The notes under the pieces: model-generated | The model's database searches: none | What the model was told of the DNA's origin: nothing | The model's input: the letters and a program-made list of their open reading frames with translations, nothing else | Translations under genes and position numbers: made by a program | Shown: positions 11,803 to 21,759 of the stretch, piece by piece | How positions within the stretch are numbered: the stretch's first letter is position 1 | Layout: the number at the start of each line of letters is the position of its first letter | Assembly (NCBI RefSeq): GCF_003573695.1 | Contig: NC_039360.1 | Span: 65,411,911 to 65,475,910, forward strand | Length of the DNA: 64,000 bases | DNA from: Papaver somniferum | Lineage: Eukaryota; Streptophyta; Magnoliopsida; Ranunculales; Papaveraceae | Reading direction: 5' to 3'

Positions 11803-12600
11803 CTGATGATGGTAAAGATAACAACACGTCTCTTTTTTATGCTCTGCAGATAACACTGCGTTTAGTGCTTCAAACCACTCGCTGAAAGCTAAACCTACAA
11901 AGACAGGACCAACAGAAAGAGCTTCTAAGAAATCCAGGGAACTCCTTCTAACAAAATAAGAACCATATAATGGTACACTAAGGTTTTCTACTGATAATCA
12001 AGCTAAAACAAGAACCCAGAAAATCTCAATTCAACTTGACTTTCAGTTTGACAAAAAATGAAAGCCATATGAACTAGATATATAAGATAGATACAACAAA
12101 TACTATTTGGATTGGGAAGACAAAAGTTGAGCTATCAAATTGATGAACAATGATAATAAGAAATTAGAATTTTAGAGATAAAAAGAGTGAGAGATCTACA
12201 AATATTATCCCCAGTTCAGGCTGCCGATTGATATCCCATATTTGTAAATTTCAGCTCATACCACAGCATGGCCAAAATGTATCCCAAGTGTTGACCCCAA
12301 CTAATTTAGTCTATCCTAACATTCAATGGAGACTCGAATCCAGCCAACCCCAATTTCAGTGTTATACTAATATTGAAACTATAAATAACATTCTATTAAT
12401 GGAGACTAGAATTGAACCAAACCCAAATTAACAAACCCTAATGCTAACGGTTTTAGAAATTATAATTTGAAGATAAATTACTGAACAAAGTGAAGATAAA
12501 AAGAAAATCATACCTCTGAAAGAGACCGGTAAAACCTTCTTGGTCTTCCAATGGGACGCGATCGAAATTTTCCTTTAGCTGCTGCCGTAGAGAAGAGAGT
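11803..12600 (-). pseudogene. two exons of an unidentified minus-strand gene
   Basis: Exon A ends at 12514 with CTTTCAGAG|GTATGA and reads ENFDRVPLEDQEGFTGLFQ before the junction. Exon B (11803-11881) starts after CTTTCAG and ends CATCAG|GTGAGC. It gives EWFEALNAVLSAEHKKETC then CYLYHHQ. Exon A ends with two bases of a codon and exon B begins with the third, so the frame is kept across the intron. I do not recognise the protein. The Harbinger-like element begins only 42 bases upstream of 12600, so the gene's 5' end or promoter may have been separated by that insertion. No further exon was identified downstream, so partial gene or pseudogene cannot be told apart. Confidence 0.4.
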
Positions 12601-12739
12601 GAGAGAAGAACGAGAGAGAAAAAAGGTTTTTGTAATTGTAAGGCCAATTCCTATGGGTGGGGCAAACCAAAAAGTTTGTCATTTTTACACCCATTATGGA
12701 GCTGGCAAACCGGCAAACGGGCCTGGCTAATTTACCACT

Positions 12740-12860
12740 TAGCCAGGCCAGGTCAAGTTTCTACCGAGCTTGACCGCTCGGTTAAGTCTATACCGTTAGT
12801 TGTTTACTACACCGCTAGCGACTCTTATAAGACCAGTCGGTCTAGTTTACACCGCTGAGT
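12740..12860. repeat. left subterminal ACCGCTAG-type motifs
   Basis: The motifs 'gaccgctcgg', 'ataccgttag', 'acaccgctagcgac' and 'acaccgctgag' follow one another within 120 bases of the left end. Clustered subterminal motifs are usual binding sites for transposase or its partner ORF1 protein in TIR elements; that role is inferred. Confidence 0.55.
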
Positions 12861-12919
12861 AGAATCTGATCCAACGGCCATAAATTTTTCCTCTTCTTCC
12901 TATTTTCTTAGATTTTCCA

Positions 12920-13426
12920 ATGGCTCAAAGCATGTCTATGGATCAATTCATAGAAGAGTAACATGCGGCCGAAAATTAAAGAGTTGCACTTCGAGCTAGT
13001 GTGCAAAATGAATTAAGAAGCGCAAATAGTTGGAGAGTTGCACAACAGCGCAATTTTAGCACGTTAGAAGATGAATGCATCTGCAGAAATTATGTTTTCT
13101 ACACTAATCATCCAATTGTTGATGGCGCATTACGGCTTATTCCATTTTGGGAACGCGTTTTAATGAAATTTGAAGAAGAAACAACGAACCTCAACAATCG
13201 CAATTCGATGGTGTTGGGTGCTCGGTTCTCCATAATTTCCAAGAATGTTAACAAGTATATTGGTATGATAAGGGAAGAGGCTCGAAACATGAGAAGTGGT
13301 GAAACCATGCTGGAGATTGATCAAAGATGTCGTGCAAAGTGGCTCCGTGACAACGGAGAGAAGTTCCGATATGCAAGTTGTTATAAAATCTTAAAAGTGT
13401 TGCCCCAATTTAATCTAGCTTATTAA
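12920..13426 (+). pseudogene. Harbinger ORF1-like Myb/SANT protein, two early stops
   Basis: From an ATG at 12920 the frame gives MAQSMSMDQFIEE, then TAA at 12959 and another TAA at 12977, then an open run to 13426. The open part shows the block order of plant PIF/Harbinger ORF1 proteins (often annotated Myb/SANT-like or NAM-associated): YTNHPIVDG, FWERVLMKFEEE, RFSIISKNVNKYIGMIREE, SGETMLEIDQRCRAKW and FRYASCYKILKVLPQF. In this family ORF1 helps the transposase enter the nucleus and bind DNA. Both stops lie in the variable N-terminal tail, so the domain is otherwise well preserved, which suggests recent death. The stop follows shortly after the ILK block, earlier than in longer family members. 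Confidence 0.75.
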
Positions 13427-15303
13427 TTATAAGTTCTCAATTTTAACTTATGTAGAAAACTTGAAATGAAGATTATTATTTATCAAACAAAAGTGCAATT
13501 ACATTAACGATTTAAACAAACCACGATTCATATTAACGACTAACAAAACTCTCAAACTAACGATTACCATCAAATACATAATCTCCTAAGCCTGTTGGAT
13601 CTTGTGAAAACTCATTATTTGGACTCTAAGATGGTGGTTGAGTAGCATCAGGTGATTCATAACCTTGGAATGGTACCGGAGCCATTGGAGGTGCTTGAAA
13701 TCGGTGAAATGTTGAACTGTTGGGGTATAAATTACGGATTGCCTAAATGCATCCAAATTGACATGTCCACCACCAGGAGTAAGTACAGGACCTTGAGGAA
13801 TGAAACCAATAGGAGACTGGAAATCCGTCTCCAAGTTTGCTGCTGTTAGTGGTAGCTGAGTCTCTTCCATCGGAGTGCGATGACGACTTCTACGACCTCC
13901 ACGACTTCCACTTGCACGATTTCTTGTATTGCTCTCACCGGGCATTTGAGAACTTGACTCTAACGGAGTCTCAATCAATTCATAACTCATACTCTCCCTC
14001 AAAGCCTGCATCTGACTCAGGTGAAAATTGCGGAATTGATTGGTAAAAAGCGAAAAAAAATTGTTCAACTCGGTCTGATACTCTTATTTTGTTGCCACCA
14101 CATTATCGTATGGGTAGCTCTGCTGCATACCTTCACTAGTAAGTGGAACTGTAACAACATCTCCACTTGGTGATAAAGTCTGGACTTCCCAAGATAATGG
14201 ACGCATATGTGACGACCCCATTTGACTGCTAGGGTACGTACATGCTTTGCCCGTCGGTGGTGGGGGTTGGGATGGAAGATCTGTAACTGGCAAATTGCAA
14301 ATTGCTGGAAAGTCAACACTACCTAAGTTTTGTGGATGAACAACAATATTTAGCTTGCATACCTTTTGGAACCAATTGTAGTAATCATAGTCATTTTCTG
14401 GTTCTTGGATCAAATCATCAGCTTCTTCCCAAGGTTGTCCATTATTTATCAACTTTATCCAATCATCATGTGAAATAATTGAAGTTGGAAACAGGTTGAT
14501 TGCTTTTACCTTTCTTCCTTGTAACTGAAACATGTGTCTTTCTCCATGGTACCAAATACCGTGACCACTAGCTGGACTGTAAAACACAAGTCGTTTAAGG
14601 CTTAACTGAAGCATGGATTGTGCCACTGGTTCATGGAACTCATCAATTACTATATTCGGCATTGGCGTAATGTTGATACTAGTTCTGCACACTTGTTGCA
14701 TCCTTTGCATAGCAGCAACATTTTGACCATCATTAATCTGGCCAATCCAATTATCAGCTTTGTACTTGTACACGACTGGAAAAATTAATCGTTTATCGTG
14801 AAGATCAGGTTCGGCGACCGTAAAGTAAGTATACCACCAATACTAAAAAATAAAATTGACGAAATTGATGTCTTAGTACATTCACCACTGAAAAATAACA
14901 TTGATAATAAATCTAATAAATAGCTCTTACCTCCAATACGACCCAAAATGCATTTAAGCTATCTGTCTTCTTAGTTGAGCAATCACCGAGACATATGTAT
15001 AGCTCAGCTAAAATTGCAGAACCCCAATCATAATTTGACGCTTTACTTAAATCTTCTAAAGATTCCAGAAAACCAGTTAATGACACTTCGCTAGCATTGG
15101 GGAAAAAAACTTGGGCTAACATCCATAATACAAAAATATGTTCAAGCTCGGGATAATCTTCAGCTATGTTTATCCCCTTGGCATGGTAACATCTCAAAAA
15201 AGCCTTCAACCCAGACACTCTTAATCCATATGAGTGTAAGTCTCTGGATTCTGGCTTTCCTCCAGTATCATTTGAGTACAAGGGGAGTAATTGTTTCCAT
15301 CTT

Positions 15304-17394
15304 TGATGAGTGCTAAAAAGTGCATATTTCTATATATTTTTATTGGCATTTAACTCATCTTTTGTGCATTAATTCTACATTTTATCTCATATTCTGTATT
15401 TTCATTGTTTTCAAGAATGAATATTTTTATTAATTAATTTTGTATTTTTAGGTTCTAAATAAAGTTTGGATGGAATTACGGAGCGAAAAGAGCAGAAAAG
15501 TGGTGGAAGCCGATAGGAATCACGCAAGGAAGCCGCGAGGAATGTTGTGCACAAGACCAAAAGGCTAGAAATGGGCTTAACAAGGAAGAATTGTTCTTAA
15601 AGAAGATATGGGCTTGGAATACCCAAGGCCCAAAACCCTTACCCAAACCCATTTCCAATATCCATACCCGTCTCCTTCGTCAGCCGTCAGATTGGATCAC
15701 ATCTGAATCCAATGGTCGCAACATCGCCAGTACATCAAAGTCTGAAGCTCCTGTCTAACACTACAACACCTAACTCCATCTTGAGCCGTCAGTTTCGTTG
15801 TATCAGGAATCCGACGGTCGATACCAGCCTCTTCACTTGTAGCCGTTAGATCAATCTATCATTTCCGCATCCCACGGCTCAGCTTCGCGAATCATCGAGA
15901 CTTGATGTAACCGCTCAACACCCAAACACCTAACACCTATACCCGCGGAACCAAACACACCCCTATCCCTAATTCCATCGACTCCACCTCCATCTTCTCC
16001 ACTCCGTCTGCAATAGCCTCACCTTCACCACCAACTCCGCCAACTCCACTGCCTCAACCACCACAATCAACCACCAAAAGCCATCATGGCTATCCCTCAC
16101 TGAAACCCATCATTCCCCTAAACTTCTAGCCATCTATTCTCTCGATTTCTTCCCTGATTTCTCTCTGAAACCCTAGGTAAGAAATCAATAGAATAGGTCG
16201 AGTTAGAAACGCAATTGGAAGGCATGGAGAGGAGCAGGAGAGTCAGAAGAAGAATGGGTCGACGCATGGAGTAGTTATCATTCCATCAAATTAGGTAAAT
16301 CAGTAACTCTAATTTCTCTGATTTGGGGAAAAATTATTGTAACCCTAACTGAGTGCTTGTAACTATAAATAGATGTTGTAGGTGTGTGTAAAAGATATGC
16401 CTGGACTAGCCAGTGCATCACCAAGAGGACTGGACTAGCCAGTTCCTCAATTGTTCATGTTCTGTTTTTGTTTCACTTTCAAATTCAGTTTTATTTTCAC
16501 ATATTCATCATGTTTTAATTTATCACTTGCTAGGGCTTAGATGAAACTCTTGATTGCATGCCAGGATAGTTAATATACATGTTGTTGTTCTTGTGATGTT
16601 TAAACTGAAGTAGGACTGATAATTAGCCATTTGAGCTAATTCACCTGTGATCAGCTGTGCTGTAAGAAGACAGCTGATGCTAGGGGTGAAGTTAGTGATA
16701 GTGGTTAAGAATTCAGTCCATTTGAATGGATGTGCTTAATTGCCTTAGAATTGATAGTTAACTGGTTGAGCAAACAAGCCTGTGATCAGCTGTGCTGTAA
16801 GAAGACAGTTGATGCTAGGGGTAAGTTAGTGAGATTAGTTAGTAAATCACTCATTGTAGTCTTCCATGAAAGAACAAGACATAGCTTGCATAAGAACTTA
16901 CTTAGTTTAGGATCAAGATGTGGATTCAAAACCTAGTGTTTCCTTGTTTCACATTGTATCTGTAGATGTAATCTTTGCTCATTGCCCTTGGCTCACTGCC
17001 TTGGTTTGTTTGTCTTTGTTTCACTGTTTCTTTGTTTCTTCTGCCACTGTTACTCACTGCTTCACTTTGTTCAATGCCACCTTCACATTGCCATTGTTTT
17101 AGTCCATTTTCACTATTTTGCATTTCGATAACTAGCTTAAAAACTTCAACTATACACCCTAGTCCCTGTGGAGATGACCTGTTCTTGCACATACACACTA
17201 CAATGACAACTGTGCACTTGCAGTTTAACATGTAGGCCTTTCTGTCTCCCCTTATCCTTTGCACTTCAACTCACACCCTAGTCCCTGTGGATTCGACCCG
17301 TATTTGCACAAGCTACAATCGACACCGTGCACTTGCGGTTAACAAGTAGGCTTCCTCTTTGCTCTTATTTTCTTACACCCTTTAAAGCCTACCA
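15304..17394 (+). repeat. 5' LTR, 2091 bp
   Basis: TG...CA boundaries as above. It contains an internal direct repeat around a hairpin: CAGCTGTGCTGTAAGAAGAC followed by AGCTG occurs at about 16652 and again at about 16788. It also contains a TATA box at 16364, the 'ggactagccagt' motif twice near 16405-16445, and a duplicated 'ccctagtccctgtgga' block near 17157 and 17277; the first block is absent from the 3' LTR. Confidence 0.9.
16364..16371 (+). promoter_or_regulatory. LTR TATA box (5' LTR)
   Basis: TATAAATA follows 'gtgcttgtaac' and is conserved at 25214 in the 3' LTR. The transcript of the retrotransposon probably starts about 30 bases downstream. Confidence 0.6.
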
Positions 17395-18300
17395 AGTTTT
17401 TGGCGCCGCTACCGGGGACTCGGTGGCGGCGCTGTTGTTATATTTCTTTGTTTTTCTTTCATTGCTCTTTGTTGTTTGTTCATTCTCATGTTAGCTTGCT
17501 GTTTTTGTATCTTGCATTTCATACTAGCTGCATCTTGGCTTAGTTACATGTTAATCAATTCTGTAAGCATTTTATTGTAGAAATCATTGTAGTTATAATC
17601 ATTCCGTTGTCATACTTGCATCATCTTAGCTGTTCTTGCATACTGTTTTGCATTACCAAGCATCTTTGATGTTCTTGCTTACTTAGTTGCATCTTTTAGC
17701 TTAGCTTAGTGTAAGCATAGTCCCTGTTCTTGCACTTCCTGTTAGGCATTGTCTTACCTCTTTAGTGCATTGTCTTGCTTCTTTCTCTTGCTCTTGTTAT
17801 TGCTCTTGCTTTTGCCTTGTTGTTGGGTTCAGAACAAAAGCTGCTGCAATTGAACAAGCCCACTTGCTTTTGAACAATTCTGCTGGGCTTGCTGTTTAAA
17901 CTGCAGTAGTGATCCTGCTGCCAAGCTTCTGTTGCTGGGATGTGCAATAAAGAAAACAAAAGCCCAACTGGGCCTCAAACAAAGGTCAGGAAGATCCAAG
18001 CCCAACTGGGCTTTTGCAACACAATTAAAAGGGACCAAAGCGCAACTGGGCTTCCCTCCAAAAATAGGTAAGCCTAAACCCATTGAGAGAACCCAACCTG
18101 TGGGCTTCCTTTTTTTCTTGTGGGCTTGTAATATTAAACCCAACAGTTGGGTTTTTATTTTCTGTGGGTTTGTGTTTTTGTGTTTTTGGGCTTAACCTTT
18201 TTAGATTATGGGTTTGCTTTGTTTGTATAACTTGTTTGATGGGCATCATTGATTTTATTGCCATCCATTTAAAAGTATCACTTCGGCCCTAAATCTAAAA
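17395..18300 (+). other. retrotransposon leader with GCCCAACTGGGC palindromes
   Basis: The leader between primer site and gag ORF is T-rich, then holds several self-complementary AAGCCCAACTGGGCTT-type units near 17957, 17997, 18030 and 18139 (the last as AACCCAACAGTTGGGTT). They may form hairpins in the genomic RNA, which would fit a dimerisation or packaging signal; this role is inferred. Confidence 0.5.
17401..17418 (+). other. primer binding site, tRNA-Asp type
   Basis: TGGCGCCGCTACCGGGGA starts six bases after the LTR end. It pairs with the 3' end of plant tRNA-Asp(GUC), whose complement is TGGCGCCGTTGCCGGGGA, with two mismatches. This primer choice is typical of Athila-like and related Gypsy elements. 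Confidence 0.85.
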
Positions 18301-19920
18301 ATGAATGGATTTTGGTCTGCCACTGGGAATAAATCTATTAGAGAAGCTTACGGGCAAGATTCACCTTATGAGCCTCCCACAGACCATGATGTCAATAGTT
18401 ATAGGGATTATAATTATGGACCTTTTCAAGGTCATGAGCCTCGATATGCAAACCCGTATAACTATTCACCCATGTATCAACCTAGCCAACCGGAAATGCA
18501 TGCTTGTACCTTATGTGGTGGTTTAGACCACCTTGATGAATATTGCTATATTTTGCATGAATTTAGGAAATCTAGGGGATACCATAAAAATCCAACTTAT
18601 GAAATGCCCACAGATTGTGAGGCCGGTAGTCATTGGGACCATAATCAATCCTTTGAGGGTTGCGATCAATATTTTGTAGACCCTAATGACCATGCACACA
18701 TGTACCAATCACCACAATTTGAACATGAAGAATTTTGTACTCCCATGAATTTAGACCCCACCATAGAAGCTCTCAGTGAGCTAAACTTTGATAGATATAC
18801 ATCACGAATTCAGGCGAAGTTAGATCAGATTTTGCTTCACCTACAAAAGGAGGAAATTCATGAGGAAATGTATGTTGTCCCTAATGAAGCGTCTAGTCCC
18901 ATTCATGAAAATGATGTTGAATATGAACCTAATTTAGATGAACATGAATCGACTAAGGACACCACCACTTTTAATGAGGACCAATATGCATGTTACCATG
19001 ATGAGGATTATGATGATTATGATGATGTTATGTTAGAAAAACATGTTTTTGCCGAAAATATTGTGGAACCTTTTGGTTCAATAACATATGGCTTCTCTCC
19101 CTCGACCTTCATGAATGTTGTTTCTTCTAATAATCATTGTAATTCATATGATCTTGATATTGATATGGGGATTGTACAATTATTCTGTGAAGATGAACAT
19201 GACATAGGAGAAGTTGAATCTTCTGTAGACACTAATTTTATTATGCATAAAAACGAATTTGATGTGTCTGATTCCTTGCCTAAGTCACAAAATGTTATGT
19301 CTTCCGATGTTGATTTGAGTACTTCGGACAATCATGATACCGAGTTAGGTCTTGATGATTTGTTCGATGAATGTGAGCATGTTTTACCTGTTTCTGATTT
19401 AGGGAAAGTATGTGTTGGTACTATTGATCTTATCCATGAAAATAATTTAGAAGTACCAACTTTCTTACCTAAATCACATATTGAGATTATTCCACCCAAC
19501 CTAGATTTGGTTTGTAACAAAAATTTTAAACCAACTTTTCTGAAAATTCCTAATCTAGGATTGGAACTGTGTGCCTCCCAAGTCCTTTTGGATTATTTTG
19601 CATCAAAATATAATACTTTTAAGGAGCCACAATTGGAATACATTTCTTTGCCCATCCCGCAAAAAGTCCATTCTGAGTTAGACCTTGTGAATCCTGAACC
19701 CCTAAAATTAAAAGATTTTGTGCTTCAAAGTAAACCTGTTGAAAAATATAGGTTTGGGGGTGATTCATCCGGTTTTTCACGCTCACTCCCATTTCAGTCC
19801 AATTTTGGTGTTTTGAAACTGTCTACGTTTCAACACTTTGTCTTTTGGGTTGATCCTCAACTCTTTAGACTTTATGTATATAGTGAATTTTTTGTATATA
19901 ATCCGGTAGGTAATGTTTAG
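18301..19920 (+). CDS. gag-like protein of the LTR element, 539 aa
   Basis: An intact frame from ATG at 18301 to TAG at 19918. The N-terminal third is rich in Tyr, Pro, Asn and His and contains one zinc-knuckle-like motif, CTLCGGLDHLDEYC (CX2CX4HX4C) at about residues 78-91. The middle is strongly acidic, with Asp/Glu runs such as HDEDYDDYDD near residue 235. The C-terminus has Pro/Leu/Lys segments. There is no protease or polymerase. The knuckle suggests binding of element RNA in the virus-like particle. Being uninterrupted over 1.6 kb suggests recent selection or recent amplification. The family is Gypsy-like from the primer site; the protein itself is not closely recognised. Confidence 0.75.
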   Translation: MNGFWSATGNKSIREAYGQDSPYEPPTDHDVNSYRDYNYGPFQGHEPRYANPYNYSPMYQPSQPEMHACTLCGGLDHLDEYCYILHEFRKSRGYHKNPTYEMPTDCEAGSHWDHNQSFEGCDQYFVDPNDHAHMYQSPQFEHEEFCTPMNLDPTIEALSELNFDRYTSRIQAKLDQILLHLQKEEIHEEMYVVPNEASSPIHENDVEYEPNLDEHESTKDTTTFNEDQYACYHDEDYDDYDDVMLEKHVFAENIVEPFGSITYGFSPSTFMNVVSSNNHCNSYDLDIDMGIVQLFCEDEHDIGEVESSVDTNFIMHKNEFDVSDSLPKSQNVMSSDVDLSTSDNHDTELGLDDLFDECEHVLPVSDLGKVCVGTIDLIHENNLEVPTFLPKSHIEIIPPNLDLVCNKNFKPTFLKIPNLGLELCASQVLLDYFASKYNTFKEPQLEYISLPIPQKVHSELDLVNPEPLKLKDFVLQSKPVEKYRFGGDSSGFSRSLPFQSNFGVLKLSTFQHFVFWVDPQLFRLYVYSEFFVYNPVGNV

Positions 19921-21326
19921 TGGAATCTTTTATGTTTTCTTTTGTATATATTTTGCTAATCCAATGTGCTTTCACTTAAGTTACTGTTGGATCCTAGCCA
20001 CTGAATAAAGGAGTTCGGTTCTTTCTTTCGTCAAATCGGGTATTCTCTTTCCTTTTTCTCTACTCAGCATGGTCCTATTCGTATGTTGTCGTACAATTTT
20101 ATCCATCTGTTGAAACATTGAGGAAAATGTTTAGTTTAGGTTTGGGGGTGAAAAGTAGATACTTTGATAACATGCTATAATTGAAAACAGGACTCATTCT
20201 TTTTGAAAAATTGAAAAATTTGAAGAAGAAAAAAAAAATGAAAAAAAAACATAAAAATGGAGCTCATTTACCTTGAAATGTTGACTCTTGTGCAAATATG
20301 TAATTTTTAGGATTCTTAGTCTAGATATTTAGGCACCCTGATTCTAGCACAATTCACATAGTGATAAGAAACTTGCACGTGCACGATCTACCAATACATG
20401 TATATCCTCATCCTTGAGGTGTTCTATCGGAAGTTTTAATTGCCAATCACTTTAGAATACTGAACGAAACTTGACTAGCTTGTTCTTTGGTTGGTTGGGA
20501 TAGAAGGTGGAGGTTACATTAAGAAAGACAACCATCGAATTTAACTGGGTGCATCAAAAAGGGCTACCTCTTGCAAAGTGTCATGTAATTTTTTGTTTCT
20601 TTTTGTCTATGTATCAAAAGTGTTACCATGTAGAAAAAAATCAAATATCAAAAAAAAAAATGATGTATATATTCAAAAAAAAATCAAAAAAAAATAAAAA
20701 AAAAATCAAGTATTTATCAATTCCATCCTCTCTTGTTCCAAAAATAAAAGAGAGTAATCAATGAAAATAAGAGTCATGTAAAGAGTCATCTTTTTGTTGT
20801 AAATAGTCTTGTAATAAGAAAGGAGGGTGCATCCATCGATGTATAACGCGGGTAAACTGAAATATCACCAACTCATTGGGTGAACATTCACAATTCTCGT
20901 AAAGCCGGACAACTAGCTTGGCTTAGAATTCGGTTCTTAGCCTAAAAACTATCTCTTGGTGATTAGTAGTCATAACTTCATGTCATTCTAGAAACATGTG
21001 TAGATACACTTTACACTCTTATCACGTGTCTTTAGTTGTTATCAGTGCTAGGATTGTGCCTTTGATAGCTAGATTGACATCTCCATTTTGCTGTGAGCTT
21101 CTACTGTCTTGCACATGTCACATTTCATGGAATCTGAGCTTATATTTTGTCCTAGAACTTTGTAGGTACGTTCTAAGCAAACCTTCACGAGACTTCAACT
21201 CGTCCACTAGGGACACTTAGTGGTTTAAAAGGCTTAGTGCATACGCTAAATGCATTCGAGAGACCAGCGACAGTGGTATAGGTAGGATTTCCTTAGTTTT
21301 GTTTTACTTGAGGACAAGTAAAATTC
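19921..21326 (+). other. non-coding interior of the LTR element
   Basis: No protein domains are visible in this stretch. Homopolymeric A-rich tracts occur at 20210-20260 and 20630-20710. A polypurine-tract look-alike (aggtttgggggtgaaaag) lies at about 20138, an echo of the true one at 21327. This is the region where pol would normally be found. Confidence 0.7.
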
Positions 21327-21341
21327 AGGTTTGGGGGTATT
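21327..21341 (+). other. polypurine tract of the LTR element
   Basis: 'aggtttgggggtatt' directly precedes the 3' LTR. G-rich tracts of this form prime plus-strand synthesis in related plant Gypsy elements. Confidence 0.7.
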
Positions 21342-21759
21342 TGATGAGTGCTAAAAAGTGCATATTTCTATATATTTTTCTTGGCATTTAACTCATCTTT
21401 TGTGCATTAATTCTACATTTTATCCCATATTCTGTATTTTCATTGTTTTCAAGAATAAATATTTTTATTAATTAATTTTGTATTTTTAGGTTCTAAATAA
21501 AGTTTGGATGGAATTACGGAGCGAAAAGAGCAGAAAAGTGGTGGAAGCCGATAAGAATCACGCAAGGAAGCCGCGAGGAATGTTGTGCACAGGACCAAAA
21601 GGCTAGAAATGGGCTTAACAAGGAAGAATTGTTCTTAAAGAAGATATGGGATTGGCATACCCAAGGCCCAAAACCCTTACCCAAACCCATTTCCAATATC
21701 CATACCCGTCTCCTTCGTCAGCTGTCAGATTGGATCACTTCTGAATCCAATGGTCGCAG

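Noticed and set aside
13652..14046. Plus-strand frames opposite the PMD gene C-terminus
   Set aside because: Antisense shadows of PMD exon 3.
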